DNA of 64,000 nt from Amaranthus tricolor (Eukaryota; Streptophyta; Magnoliopsida; Caryophyllales; Amaranthaceae), in contig NC_080060.1 of the NCBI RefSeq assembly GCF_026212465.1, positions 14,638,992-14,702,991 on the forward strand, read 5' to 3'. Below the pieces are notes generated by a model that saw only the letters and a list, made by a program, of their open reading frames with translations, did not search any database and was not told where the DNA came from. Below, one piece after another: positions 34,840 to 50,263 of this stretch. Each line of letters starts with the position of its first letter. The first letter of the stretch is position 1. A program made the translations under genes and the position numbers.

Positions 34840-37521
34840 TTGTGTAACTAGTATGAATGGCTCCTCACTATCACGCAAACGAGCTAAGTCTACAAGATTG
34901 AATCCACAAGGGTCGTCATTTTTAATGCATCGTCGATTATTATCTACCCACTTACATTTGAAAAGACCAATATTGAAAGTAGAGTAGTCAAGCTCCCATA
35001 TTTCATGTACCCGCCCGTAGTATACCAATTTAGCATCAACCGACGCTTGATCCTTCGCACTCGCGTAAAATGTAGATGACGCCAAAATAGAAACCCCACT
35101 ATTCTGTAGATACGATGACTTCTTGTCTTGACCCTCAGTCCAAAATGTGAAGCCATTGACATCGTAACCCTCATATTTGTTGACATCATCACGAGGACCA
35201 AAAGCTAACCACTTAACAATTTCGGATACACCCTTGAGTTCTTCGCATATTACTCGATTATGAAACCAATTAATAAACGTCTTGTTATGCAACTGTATCA
35301 ATGCCCTATCCCCTTTAGAAGGATGTTTTGCGCGCAAGATATTAAAATGCTCACTCAAAAAAGGATGAACTTCCGGAATATGATGCAACACATACAAGTG
35401 TGCTTGTAGAAGGCTTTCTTGAGGAGGTGTGACCGATTTGGAGCCAATTGTTCCTTTTCCCTCAAGCCTCCCTTCATGTCTAGAGGTGGGAAGTCCAATA
35501 GGCTTTGCCATGGCCAAATACTCGGCTATAAAGTTACTAATCTCATCGCTCACAGTGCCTTGAATCATACTCCCCTCGGGTTGTGCTGGATTCCTCACCT
35601 TGTTTTGTAAAACACCCATGTGTCTTTCAAAAGGATAGCACCACCTTAAAAAAACTGGACCCAAAAGCTTGATCTCACGAACGAGATGGACAATAAGATC
35701 AAGTTTATACATCTCAAACTTGCATAAAGTTACAATCACGTCGAGTTGAAGTGCATCAAGTTTAAAGAGATCAAGAACTTTACTACAAATTGTGTTGAAG
35801 AACGAACAGAGCTCGGTAATAGCATATCTCACATGTTTTGGCAGTATTCCACGGATTACAATTGGTAAGAACACTTGCATCATTACATGGCAATCGTGAG
35901 ATTTCATGCTTCCCAACTTCAGCTCACCATTTAGGCTCACAAATCTCTTCATGTTGGATGAGTACCCAGACGGAACCTTAATGCCATACAAACACTCACA
36001 AAATTTCCGCTTCTCTGCTTTGGACAATGTGTAGCAAGCTGGAGGCAAATAAACTTTGTCATTACTCATCTTCTTCTTAGTGCCACCAACTTCATCAGCT
36101 CTATTTCTTTTCTTACTCACCTTAACATGTGCCCACAACTCCGGACGAAAGACCCTTACATTCAAACCAATCTCGCACGGCCCTAACATCCTTTGTCTTA
36201 CCCGGAATGTTCATGAGAGTCCCGAGTATGGCATCGCATACATTTTTCTCTATATGCATAACGTCAAGACAATGCCTAACCTGTAGATCTCTCCAATATG
36301 GAAACTTCCAAAAGATTGATTCTTTTTTCCATAATCGGTCTTCACCCCCTTGCACTTGCCCCGTTTTACCAAATATAGTCTCAACTCCCTTAACCTGTTC
36401 ATAAACCTCATAACCGGTCAACGGTCAACGAGCTACACGATCCTCAACCTCCCCGTTGAACAACTTCTTCTTCTTACGATATTGGTGGTCTCGTGGGAGG
36501 AACTTTCGATGGTGCATGAATACGTGTTTGCACTTAGGAATCCACGTGGATTCCATGTCATCGATACATATTGGGCATGCTTTCTTCCCTTTGTTCTTAT
36601 GCCCCGATAAGTTGCCATATGCCGGAAAATCATTAACGGTGCATAAAAGCATTGCACGCAAGGTGAACTCCTCATTAGCATATGCATCAAACACTGAAAC
36701 GCCTTCATCCCACATCTTTCTCAAATCCTCAACGAGAGGTGCAAGATAGACATCTACGTCATTGCCAGGTGGTTTAGGACCGGAGATAAGAAGCGAAAGC
36801 ATTATGTACTTACGCTTCATACACAACCAAGGTGGCAAATTATAGATCACTAAAAGTACCGGCCAAGTACTATGTTGAGAACTAAGATTGCCGAATGGGT
36901 TCATTCCATCCGTACACAGTCCGAGCCTTAAATTACGAACCTCATTCCCAAAAGTCTTATGCTTAATGTTGTGAAACTAGCGTCACTCCAATTGAACTTT
37001 GACTTAATGTTGAAAATTGTCAACACTGCTGTTAGTTTGGTGAACTTTGTACATCCAGGGTACAACAGCTTTTGAGAAGCCTCTGTCAACAAGTCAAAAA
37101 CACGAGGACGTTTTCCTAACTCATCCTCGACTCCCTTCATCATCTCATCAACACGATCCACATCCTCATCGACATTCTCTTCATCTGTCTCATACCCATC
37201 AACATGATCTACTACATCCTCATTGACATCGGCCACATTATTGACGTCCTCAACAACACTTTTCTCTTTGTAAACTCCCTCCTCACCATGCCAAACCCAA
37301 ACATGATATTGAGGCCTAAACCCACGTCGAAGTATGTGCTCCCTAAGGATATCAACACTATCTACCTTTGATACATTGCCACAACTGACACATGGGCAAT
37401 AAAAATCAACTCCCCCCGTCCTAACTTGATGTTCAACCGCAATACTACAAAATTCAAATACGCCATCAATAAATTCTGACGATTCAATGCTTCCATACAT
37501 CCAAGAACGATCGTTTGTCAT
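34840..37521 (-). pseudogene. CACTA TNP2-type transposase (Transposase_21), damaged
   Basis: This family cuts and joins CACTA ends. The ATG at 37521 opens the typical MTNDRSWMYG start, followed by a CCHC-like zinc region (YCPCVSCGNV, REHILRRGFRP) and an acidic linker. At about 36965 a stretch that normally links this part to the catalytic region is missing and the frame changes. The RNase H-like transposase domain continues with NLRLGLCTDGMNPFGN, KKACPICIDD and LDVMHIEKNVCDAILGTLMN. An in-frame TGA lies near 36425 and a frameshift near 36185. The C-terminal part (KSHDCHVMMQVFLPIVIRGIL, then WCYPFERHMG and the DUF4216-like end DDPCGFNLVDLARL) runs to a splice donor near 34840. It is very probably inactive. 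Confidence 0.88.
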
Positions 37522-39020
37522 CCTAATTAGTGTGATTAATTGATTCAAAACAAAATTAATACACAACTTTTAAACATATATACTTATTTATAACAAACAT
37601 ATTTACTAAATATGCAAATAATTAATTAACAAACCACAAACCACAATATAAATAATAAACAACAAACCACATTCCTAAAAATATATACTTTGAATAATTA
37701 ACATTGTACAACCTTAGAAATATAACATTCAAAATATAAATAATAATTACAGACAAGTATAACAACAAACCACATTTTTAACAAAATATGCAAATAATTA
37801 ACAAACCACACACAAACCACATTCACAAACCACATTTATAACTAAATTACTAAATTAAAAGTGAAACAATAAAAATATAAACTTGCAAATTGATCTTTCT
37901 ATTTGTAGTGAAAATCGAAAACTTATTATAAAGATAAATAATTGGTATTCTCATAAAAATAGATATACTATTGTAGTTTCTTAATTCAAAACTTAATTCA
38001 ATATTTCCTTTCTTTGCAATGATATAATTAGATTTTTCTTGTCAATTAACAAAATAAAAAATTTAAAGTGAAATAATATAAACATTCTCGCAATACAAAA
38101 AAAATTCCACTAGAGTTACATTTAAATAATTAATCTACACAAAACCAACAAATAATTTCTTATTTATTCGATGTCACATTATCACCACTCTGTCAGTTAT
38201 ATACTTCATTAATTTCCACTTTGCATAAATAATTTGAAATTATTAGTATTGAAAAATTAGTAAGTAAAAATATTAATATAAAATATGAAAACAACATGTT
38301 CTAAGGTTCTTAATTATATTTTGTAATTTATATTATTTTATATTTAATTTCAACTTATGTAATTAAAATTGAGTTTAGACATCACTAAAAACGTCCTTAT
38401 TCAATGAGGAATTGAGGCAAATTGATGAGCTTGTTGTTGGGCTTACACATATAGGTCCAAAAGATAACCCGACATAAGTCTGGTTTTCATAATACAACCA
38501 ATTGGTTTAGGTGCAGAAGTCTATTAAATTATATTTGGTCATACTCTAACTTTTCCAAGTGAAAATCAAGATGGTGAGAAGCTCACTAACCTAACCTTAA
38601 ACAAATCACAATACATTTCATAGTCTACTTATCATTAACAAAGTTCAAGTTGCACTAATCGTTGATTCCCTCGACCCTTTTAATTCTACGATGATCACAA
38701 CTGGGTAATTCTCTAACACAACTACAACCAAATCACAATACATGCCATAGTCTATCTAGTAAGTAGTATCTATCATCATGTACTACAATAAACATGATTC
38801 ACCATGAAGCAAGACAGAAGCAAGCAGCGACAGCCAACAAATTTTGGTTGAATAACAATTAAAAGGTCACAACAACAGCAAAATTAGAAAAACTTCAAAA
38901 AACAAATCAGTAAATAAAGAATGATGATGATGATGAACAAGAACACGTACAGTAGAAGAATAGTAGGGGTTTATGAAAATTCGAAGTTTGATGATGAACA
39001 AGAACAGAAGCAAGGATTTA
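37522..39020. other. CACTA 5' non-coding region
   Basis: Upstream of the transposase gene on its strand. It is AT-rich with stops in all frames and contains no recognisable domain. It may include the promoter, leader and a first intron. Confidence 0.5.
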
Positions 39021-39025
39021 CCTTT

Positions 39026-39255
39026 AGAAACCGTTTGTGAAGATGAACAGCAACAAGCTAAGAATGCTGACAACATCAAATGACCGTTTGTGAAGATGAA
39101 AAGCAACAAGAATGATGAATAACAGCAAATGACCGTTTGTGAAAATGAAGATGAACACAAGAAACGAACACAAATGATCTTGATGCTTAATCTTATACGT
39201 TTGTGAAGATGAAGAAGAGGAACGAAGCAAATGAAGATGAAGATGAAGCATTTTT
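39026..39255. repeat. Short imperfect repeats, CCGTTTGTGAAGATGAA
   Basis: The unit occurs at about 39030, 39083, 39132 and (reduced) 39197, spaced 49-65 bp, with AGCAACAAG and GATGAAGATGAAG strings between. It lies between the transposase gene and the right terminus of the CACTA element, where a leader or promoter would be. Long frames here on the minus strand are low-complexity (Ser/Leu/Phe) and are not taken as a gene. Confidence 0.7.
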
Positions 39256-39349
39256 TCAATGAGGAACAAAGCAAACTGTATAACGTATTTGAGAAGATAT
39301 GCGAATAAAAAAGAAAGTGGCGGGTTTTAACAAAATTAATTTTTGTCCA

Positions 39350-39646
39350 ACAGTTATTTGCTGCGGTTCGTAACAAAACCGGAGCAATTAATCTAATTTT
39401 GAAGAGTTATTTTCTGCGGTTGTAGAAAAACCGGAGCAATTAATCAACTTTGAAGAAGTATTTGTTGCGGTTGTGGAAAAACCGGAGCAATTAGTGCAAG
39501 ATGCTAGGTTATTTGCTGCGGTCAAGGGGGAAACCGCAGCAATTAGAGTATATATTTTTTTTCTAATACATTTTCCTATTTTTTGCTGCTAATACACAAA
39601 AACCGCAGCAAATGATGAGTAGAAAATACATTTTTTTCCACTAGTG
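39350..39646. repeat. Right subterminal repeats and TIR of the CACTA element
   Basis: Six or more ATTTGCTGCGGTT / AACCGGAGCAATTA units precede the terminal TTTTTTCCACTAGTG. Several carry the variant CCGGAGC in place of CCGCAGC, so the right side has diverged from the left. Confidence 0.88.
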
Positions 39647-39649
39647 AAA

Positions 39650-39945
39650 CCTTAGCTTAGTTTAACTTGCTTTACATTAATCGTTTCAATCAAGCTAGCA
39701 ACTTTTTGGTGTATCTTTCTAGCATTACTATGGATTGTACTTCCTACATCTATTGAGATATCATTTATGTTTGTGAGTATTTATTCCTTTATTACTCTTC
39801 ATGTTCATTTAATGCTTGTTAGTTGTTTCAATATTTATTGCTCTTTATTATTTTCTTACTCTAGTAGTATTTGTTGTTGAGATTCTCTTAAACATCTTGT
39901 ATAGGTATGTTCTTGTTCTTTAGTTACCTTTATTGCTTTCATAAG
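39650..39945 (+). repeat. 3' LTR of the Athila element, part 2
   Basis: LTR sequence resumes directly after the CACTA element (39647-39649 is the duplicated AAA) and stops at the ATAAG that flanks solo LTR B. Confidence 0.88.
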
Positions 39946-41388
39946 TGTTGACTCAATTAGGAACGGGAACAGCAACAAGAGGGGGGGTGAATTGTTGTTG
40001 TTGCTAGTTTAAGCGTTTATGCCCTGTTTTTGCGGAATTGAGTAAAAAAAATAAAGCTTAAACTTAGATCAAAATAATAAAAGAGAAACACACGATTTTT
40101 ACGTGGAAACCTTCTGGGCCTAAACAGAAAGAAAAACCACTAACCCTTGGGATTTCTAAAAACTCCACTATGTTTAAGGCAATTAGTTACAATTACAATA
40201 AACACCTTACTTCACTCGAAGCGAATCTACTAGGCCAACTCTTCTCTCTCAAATTGCTTTACTCAAAGTAACAAACTTAGCTTTACTAAAAACTAAACAC
40301 CTCAATAGCTTCACTCAAAGCTATATAATTCCCCCTTTAGACTCACCCGAGTCTAATTACAAGTTCTCTCAAAAACCCTTACAAAAGGAATGAAATTCTC
40401 TAAAATAAATCAATGAGTTGCACAAGAAAATATTATGAATTAATTGGCAATTTTAAAAGCAAAATATTTCTTGTAGAATTTCCAAAAATAATCGCATGAA
40501 AAAAAGGTTTATACGTTTTTTTTTCTCAATGCATGCGCTAAGGAATAGCCGAGTTTATTAGCTATTTATAAAAAATAAAATCTCTAAAAATAGAGAAATA
40601 TTCCAATCCATTATTCCCTATCAAAAGATCATGGGAAAAATGTGGATTACACTATCAAACGGTTATTTCCATAAGCCTTGAATAAATCAAACATACGGTT
40701 AAAGCAATAATAACCGCTGTTTCCTATTAATAACCGTTGTTTCCTAATAACAACCGCTGTTCCCTTAATCAGCAGTTTCTTCAGCAGTTCCTGTTCCAGT
40801 ACTAACTGCTGGAACGTTTTTGCTATTTTTAGAAACGGTTATACTTAATAAAACTAGACATGATAACCTATTATCAAAAGTAAAGACCGGTTAAAAATAA
40901 TAGCTAAGACCCCTTCAACAACCACTATTTCTATTTTTAGCAAATCCAATATTTACTAAAAATAGATCCTAAAATAAAGGATCTTTATTTAGAAATTCAT
41001 ACGAAAAGAAATTTTTAGAAAAATTTTTGCCAATTAACTATAATAAATAAATGCAAAAAATTAATTTAAATACATTAACTAAAAAATAAAAATCAGAATT
41101 TATTAGTTAACGTAGGCTGACTTTGGTTAGGGACAAGTGCGCTGTTTCCAGAATCCAGTTTTGCTAGAACATCCAACTTAGGAACAGTAGACCTGCTGTC
41201 TCCATTTTACATCCCAAGCGATATACTTCTTCTAACATCCCTTGAATCCTTTTGACACGTGCATTCCCATGAACTAAGCCATAGGTACTATCAACGATCA
41301 CCATTTCAATCGGATATCGACCTGCACACAATCTCTAAACACATATTTGCTTAAGTGTAGTCATCATCAAAACTCAAGAGATCCAACA
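39946..41388 (-). mobile_element. Solo LTR, copy B (same family as 22-1458)
   Basis: It has ends TGTTG..CAACA and a perfect duplication ATAAG at 39941-39945 and 41389-41393. It aligns with copy A over its whole length with scattered substitutions and small indels. There is no internal domain. Orientation is inferred by analogy with SIRE-B, where a similar G-run followed by TGAAT marks the LTR 3' side. Confidence 0.9.
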
Positions 41389-41393
41389 ATAAG

Positions 41394-42004
41394 TTATTAT
41401 TCCTTTCTCTAATCATTATTAACATTTAAGTTCAATATGTTTAGATACTTGTTTTCATTAGTCATTATTCTTAGTTCTCCATCTATAATGTGTGAGTAGT
41501 TCTCTTAGGGTTTGATTGGTGAAACCCTATAGTTGGAACCTAAGTTTATGGGTTAGGGTTGAGTCTAAGTTTCTTCAATCAACTTAGTGATTCAACTAGA
41601 ATCTCATCCTGCAACTCCTAGAGAGACATAGGGCGATTATAGGTCATTCGAGTGGTCTTAAAACTACCAACTTTCTCTCATTGTTTGAATCCCTTTGGTG
41701 ATTAAAGTTTCATGACTCCAAGCCCTAAAACATGAACACTAGGGTCACACCTCTAGGGTGGAACCAATCACTCCCTTCCCCTTTCCTCTGATATGCATTT
41801 ATTCAAATCTTTATTGATCATGTTAGTCATAGTTTAGTCCGTTTCACCAAACCTTTAAAAACCCCTATGTTAAGACCTAGAGTTAGCTTTACCTTGTCCT
41901 TGCGATTCGACTCCTAATTCCACTATACTTGTGTAGTATCTAGGGTGTTACAACTTTTTTTGTGTATTCGAACTTTTAGCATACGAGACTAAAAAGTGTT
42001 ATCA
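41394..42004 (+). repeat. 3' LTR of the Athila element, part 3
   Basis: The final 611 bp of the LTR includes GGTTAGGGTTGAG, ACATAGGGCGATTATAGG and CACTATACTTGTGTAG, and it ends GTTATCA, matching the family X end at 10357. Confidence 0.9.
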
Positions 42005-42127
42005 CCTTGAACCACCTCAGAGACAAGAACAAGGTAAGATCATGCGTAATGTGTATAAAACCAATCTGAAACAGCGATACTTGACACTATCATGGGGTTA
42101 GAAATGTGCTCTAAAACAAGCACATCA
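42005..42127 (-). repeat. Family X LTR, minus strand, remaining piece
   Basis: It begins with the duplicated CCTTG and ends CAAGCACATCA, the inverse of the LTR start TGATGTGCTTG. It supplies exactly the first part of the LTR that is missing at 17469. Confidence 0.9.
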
Positions 42128-42529
42128 TAGTGGTATTAGGGTGTTTATAAGTATAGTTTGTTTAACTAGTCTTTTAATAAACAATGCCAAAAGCAAGTTA
42201 TCTCCTTTCCATTAAATCTGATCGGATGAACGAAAATTAATAACACACTAGTTCAAACATTGTTGTAACTTCTATCATCATTCCTGACAAGGTGTCTGAT
42301 CCTGCATCGAACATGTGACTTAAATTAGTGGGAAAGAAAATGCGATGCTTACTCAGTTAAATAAACATAACATATTGACGCTTCAACGTGAGCTTTATTT
42401 TCACATTGAGTTTCAAATGTCGGAGGTACCAATATTAAAAATTAGAACAACGTGGTAATAATTGAATAAACTATATTTAGATTACTTAAACACAATTAGT
42501 TACATATAATTTATCTCTCAAACTGATAC
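42128..42529. other. Anonymous spacer
   Basis: No repeat or gene recognised. It adjoins the CACTA transposase relic and may be further decayed CACTA sequence. Confidence 0.4.
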
Positions 42530-44236
<1,707 letters not shown>

Positions 44237-44289
44237 CAAAATTTGTAACTTGGTCCACTAATTAAGGTTGAGAAAGGTTAATTTTTATT

Positions 44290-47200
44290 TTGTAGGTAAA
44301 ACAAAAAAAGATCATAGAAAGTGAATGTCCGAGACATAAGAGTGGTAAAGTTTTGTTATTTTATAAATATAAGAAAAATGTAATAGTTTTATTACTCTTT
44401 GTGATAAAGGTAAATGCAATATCTTAGGCGTTGGTAAGGTTGATAAGGATTCTTAAAAATATATTGAGAAAGTTTATTTCATTGATGGCTTGAAATTTGA
44501 TATGTTAAGCGTTCCTCAATTATGTGATAAAGGCAATCAAGTAATATTTGATAAAAAAATGGGTTGTAAAAATTCCTAACACGGGAGATATATCCATTAC
44601 AACTTTTAGACATGATAATGTTTATGCTTTACAAACTAACGGTATTTCAGCTCAAGATTTTAAGTGTTGAAAGGTTATAATAGATGATCCAAAGCTATGG
44701 CATAGAAGGCTTAGCCATATCAACATGCACACACCATGCATGAATTAGATAATAAAGGTATGGTTAAGGAACTTCCATCCCTTAACTACAAGTACAATCG
44801 TTCATGTGATGCATGTATTCAAGGTGAACAAGTAAGTAGTTCTTTTAAACCAAAAATGATCGTAAGTACTAAAAGACCATGTGAACTTCTACATGTTGAT
44901 ATATATGGACTAATGTGTGTGAGGAGCATAAGAGGTAAATCTTATATACTTGTTACAATTGATGATTTTTCTAGATTTACGTGGGTTGTTTTTTTGAAGG
45001 AAAAAGGAGAAGCTTTAAAGCAGTTATCAAAGCTTTGTAAAGAGATGCAAACTCTGCAAAATTTTCCAAGTGTTTCGATTAGAAGTGATCATGAAAGACA
45101 GCTTGCTCAATTAGGCTTTGATTCCTTTTCTGAAATATATTGTATAACTCATAACTTCGCAGCTCCTAGGACACCTCAACAAAATGGTGTGGTTGAAAGT
45201 AAAAACCGCACTTTAGAAGAAATGGCTAGGACTATGCTCATTGAAAATGGAATACCAAATACTATTAGGCTGAAGCAATTACTACAGCAAATTATACGCT
45301 TAATTGATCTCCCATTCGATCCATTTTATAGAAAACACCCAATGAGCTATTTAAAGGAAGAAAACCAAATATTGCATACCTTAAACCATTCGATTGTAAG
45401 TGTTTTATTCATAACAATGGTAACAATAACTTAGGTAAGTTTGATGCGCGAAGTGATGAAGGTACCTTCCTAGGATATTCATTGAATAGTAAGGCGTATA
45501 GAGTGATGAAGCTATTTAAATCTTAATAAGTTTTTTGATGACGGGAGTGATGAAGAAGAACATGTTAATGAAGAAGCTACAAATGAAAAGAATAATATGC
45601 AAAAGCCAATATAAAGTCTTGAAGATGTCGAGCACAAACAGGTTGAGCTCAATGAAGACTCACAGCCTGATCTAAAGACTGATGCTCAAGACTTGAAAAA
45701 CAACCTGAACATGCTGTTTTTGACACTCCAACTAAAGATTCTTCGAAGCAAGTGCCAACTAGCTCCTTTAATGATAACATAGTAGCCATTATAAGAAGAA
45801 GAGTTAGATTATCATCTCACATCCTCCAAACAATATGATTAGTAATCCAACAAAAGGTATACAAACTCGATATTCTCTTAAAAACTTTTGTGCATTTTCT
45901 GCTTTTAGTTCTCTTGTAGAACCAAAGGATGTTAAGGAATCAATAAAGGAATCGGAGTGGATCATTGCAATGCAAAGTGATTTAAACGAGTTTGATAGAA
46001 ACAAAGTCTAGGATTTAGTCTAAAGACCAAAGGATCACACCATCATTAGAACTAGATACTTCTTTCGTAAAAAACAAAATAAGGATGGAGATATCATAAG
46101 AACCAAAGACAGGTAAGTAGCTCAGTGCAATAATTAAGAAGAAGGTATTGATTACGATGGAACTTTTGCGCCCATTGCTAGATTAGAATCTATTCAAATT
46201 ATGCTTGCTTTTGCTTCTTATGGATGTTAAATGTGCATTTTTAAATGTCTATTTACAAGAAAAAATCTATGTTATACAACCACCTAGTTTTTAAAACGTT
46301 GATCTGCCTAATCACGAATTCAAATTAAACAAAGCATTATAGGGTTTGAAATAATCTGCAAGAGCTTGTTATGATAGATTTAGCTAACATTTACTTAAGA
46401 ATAACTTTCAAAGTGATAATATTGATAAAAACTTTTTATTAAAACTAAAATTAAAGTTATTCTTGTTGATCAAGTACCTGTCGATGATATCTTTTTTGGA
46501 GCTACTAATGATTCTTTATGCAAGGAATTTTCTAGGATTATGTTCAAAGAGTTTGAAATGAGCATTATAAGATACTTGACTTTCTTTCTTGGACTTCAAA
46601 TAAAGCAAAATTATATTAATTTGTCAAAGTATGTATGTTAGAGACCTTTAAAAGAAGTATTATATGGAGCAGTGAAAAAGTGTCAATACTTCTATAAGTG
46701 CAAAGATAAGCCTCGATCAAGATCATACTGGTTAGAATGTTGATCAAACATCTTATAGAGGTATAATAGGATCATTGTTATATCTTACCACTAGTCGTCT
46801 AGACATTATGCTTAGTGTTTAATTATGTACATGTTTTCAAGCTAATTCTAAAGAACCTCATTAAACAGCAATTAAAAGAATCTTGAAATATATATATATG
46901 GGACTAAAGACTTCTGTCTATGGTACCCTTGTAGTAGCGATTTTGCTTTGGTTGGTTTTTTAGATGCAAATTAGGTAGGATATAAGGTGGATAAGAAAAG
47001 TACATCAGGATTGTGTCAATTATTGAGATCATCTTTGATCTCATGGCATTCAAAGAAAAAACACTCGATAGCTTTATCAACAGCCGAAGCCGAGTTTATT
47101 GCAGTTAATGCATGTTGCTCACAAATATTGTGGATAGCAAAACAATTTTGAGATCTTGAAATTAATCTCAAGGACATATCAATTAAGTGTGACAACATAA

Positions 47201-48223
47201 GTGCAACTTGAATAACCAAGAATCAGTGCAACATTCACGTAAAAAGCCTATTGAGGTATGTCATTATTTCGTATATGATCATGTGAAGAAAGGTAATGTA
47301 TCATTATCTTTTGTTCCTATGGAAAATCAACCAGTTGATATTTTTACAAAGCCTTTAAGTTCTGATCATTTTTCATATATAAGTATAGAACTTGATATGT
47401 TAAATGAATTTGCATGAACTTAGGGGGAGACATTAAATACAATGCATGTGTGTAGGGGGAGTAATTTATATAATTACTTAAACATATTTGCCTGAATAAT
47501 TTACGTGAAAATTTTATGTGATTAAAAAGCATGTGATATTTACGTGACAATGTTTGTTAGTTGTTCTCTGTTAAATGTATTTTAGAATTAAAAATTAAAT
47601 TTTTTGGTACTATATTAAACACATATAAAAGTGGGATTATATTGTTAAGTGTTTTTAATTAATAAAGAACACTTGATAGTCTTGGTAAATACTTAGAATT
47701 GGTTTTAAAATTGTCTTAAAACAATGACTAAAACCTAGTTCATAAATCTAATTCCACTCCAATTATTATTTGGATAATACTTACTACAATCATAATTACA
47801 CTACTCCAAAGTCCATCCCCTCACGTCAACAAATCAGACTACTCATTTTATTTTATGTTTTCCTTCGCATTTAGTCATGTCATTCCCTAAGTAGTCAAAT
47901 CACACCTTTATTTCCTTCACATCATTTGCACTACCTATTTCATTACCCCTTGAACCGTCTTTTATTTGCCATTTTTAGAAACCATTTCCCTTTTCTGTCA
48001 AACAACTAAACACTTTTTCTTCATCTTTCCCAAGTACTAACAATGGCCCCAAAAATAAAAATCACTTGGTCATCTAAAAAGGACCATGAATGATCACCAA
48101 GATCTCTAGTCTTTGAAACTCCCACACCATATATTCCTTCCCTACTTGCTTCTATTGATGTACCCATAACATAGTTTGAGAATCACACTACATTCGGTAA
48201 TAGAAATTTTGAAGAATAGATCA
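44290..48223 (+). mobile_element. SIRE-type copia relic (SIRE-A), left part
   Basis: Decayed pol without a 5' LTR or gag. In order: remains of the protease region (about 44330-44560); integrase (44736-45300) with CDACIQGEQV, HVDIYG, RTPQQNGVVESKNRT; a linker; RT fragments (about 45890-46600); RNase H (about 46940-47200) with STAEAEFIAVNACCSQILW; and the pol end near 47417. There are many stops and frameshifts. After a purine-rich stretch, a frame starting MAPKIKITWSSKKDHE (48043) begins the post-pol gene and is cut by SIRE-B at 48223. It resumes at 58970. Confidence 0.85.
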
Positions 48224-49674
48224 TGAAAGTTTATAGGAGGTCTAATACTCTCGAGGAGGGCGTTTAAAAAATTTTTGTCTAGAAGCTTATCTCAAGAAAT
48301 TTAGGAGTCTTTCAAAACTGTTCTCTGGGACAGTTTTGAGTTAATTCGTAAAACAATAATGTATGTGCGGAATATAAACTTTAAAATATAACACATGATA
48401 TGTTAACGAGGTCGGTTCTAAACAACCTACTTCCCGCTTATGGGTTCTCTTTCAACCCGTAGGATTTCAACGTCTTTTATTAATCCGACTTTAATACAAA
48501 CAAGAAGATCTCACTATCTCCTCACACCACATTCTTCCCCTTGAAGAACCGTATTACAAGTCCCTTTAATAAAAGCAAATCCCAATCTCTTAATAGAGGT
48601 TACAAGTTGAACTCTTTTTAACACTTAAGCCTTTTACAAATTGTAAGAGCTAGATGAACTAAGAATTACAACTCTTTTTAATACTTAGAGAATATTAGAT
48701 CTTAAGTCAAGAGAGAAAATTGTAAGAGGTGCATAAAGGTGTATCCTTAATTCTAAAATGAAGCCTTGTATTTATAGATGTTACGCCTCAACATCTCCTT
48801 GTAGAGCAAGAAAGCTTCATCCGTTAATTTTGTTGATCTAGATAATCTGTGCCAGTCTTCAAGACCTTGAGCTTTATGTCAAACTGACGTGTACTGATAG
48901 CTTATATAATTTCATCATTGTGTGCTGTAATTTGTTTTTAATAACCAATGTTATGCTGCCACGTTAAAACTCATACAAGATACTGAAAACTCAGCAAACA
49001 TCAGATTAATCAACGTGTAAACACTAATTCAAATTAATTTCTATATTTAGCATTAATTCAAATAGTCATTTTCTTATTTTTAGTATCAATTTAAAATATC
49101 TCCATATTTATAGGAAACTCTTTAATTAGCTTAACAACTAATTTAAATTCAAATACAATCGTGTACTATTATTAACAAAAAGTGTGTACCATGTACTATA
49201 ACAATTATTAATCATCAAAATATCTTAAACACACATTGCAAATTCAAATTGAAATTCAAAAATATATATCCAAACGTTTAAGATAAGACGTGTCATAATA
49301 TATTCAAACTTAATTTCAAATAATATCAAAGTAAATTTTAATGAACCTTGACCTATTAAAATAATTCAAAGTTAATTTTAATGAACCTTGACCTATTAAA
49401 ATATTTCAAATATATTTATGAAACTAAACTTACTATAAACATAATTATCTTGAAGACCGTGAAACTAACTTCAAGACTTATAAATTTAACCATAAGACAA
49501 CCTTAAGTTATTTAAGCATATTCCAATAAATTGAGCTTAGCATGTGTATCAAATATTCAGTTTATATCCAATATGATTTTAGAGTAACATAAACAACTAA
49601 ATGTAATTACTTAATTTATTTGTTTAATCAATATGTGTTTTGAATCATCATCATTTAAGAGAGTTGAGTCTTCA
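48224..49674 (-). repeat. 3' LTR of SIRE-B
   Basis: This 1451-bp LTR matches 57446-58969 but lacks about 22 bp after CTCTCGAGGAGG (the G-run region) and about 55 bp near 48613. A minus-strand TATA box (CTATAAATACAAGG) lies near 48765-48780. Confidence 0.92.
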
Positions 49675-49685
49675 ATCTCCCCCTT
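49675..49685 (-). promoter_or_regulatory. Polypurine tract of SIRE-B
   Basis: On the minus strand AAGGGGGAGAT ends directly at the 3' LTR start TGAAGACTC. Confidence 0.88.
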
Positions 49686-50263
49686 GATGAATGTCAAAAC
49701 CATATTTTCCTAAATCATATTATTAAGTTAACATGAATTGAAAAACATGATAAGAATAACAAAATATCATCAAACGTAATGTTTTTCAAGACTTTGAAAA
49801 CAGTTTCAAAACAAGACAGTATAAAAACAAAATAATACAAACCATTAAATTTTCATGCTTCTTATTATCACAAACCAATAAAGTTTCAAGCTTCATTATA
49901 CATGCATGCAAACAATCCAATCATGATACACGCAAAGAGTTTTAAAATCAAAATGTATCATGATGTATCAAGATTATAAATTTGAATATCAATAATCAAC
50001 AATAATCAACAATAAATATATGAATAATGAATAAATAAGTAAGATGAATCAAGCATAATATACATATACATATCCTGATAATGAGATGCATAAAATTTCT
50101 CAATTATTTGTCCCTCTTTTTAAAATTATATCTTCCCCTTAAGGTTAAACAGAAACAAACATGAAACATGAATGCATCCAGCATATCACAATTACTATCA
50201 CACTCAATATCAATCAGAAACATATCATCCAGTATGCTTCATCTAGTATGAACTAAATATGTA
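49686..50263. other. SIRE-B 3' non-coding region
   Basis: AT-rich, with short ATCAACAATAATCAACAATAAA repeats near 49985 and no coding motif. Confidence 0.5.

Noticed and set aside
38867..39376. Minus-strand 169-codon frame rich in Ser, Leu and Phe
   Set aside because: It covers the CCGTTTGTG repeat set and CTTCATCTTCA strings; composition explains the frame and no domain is seen.
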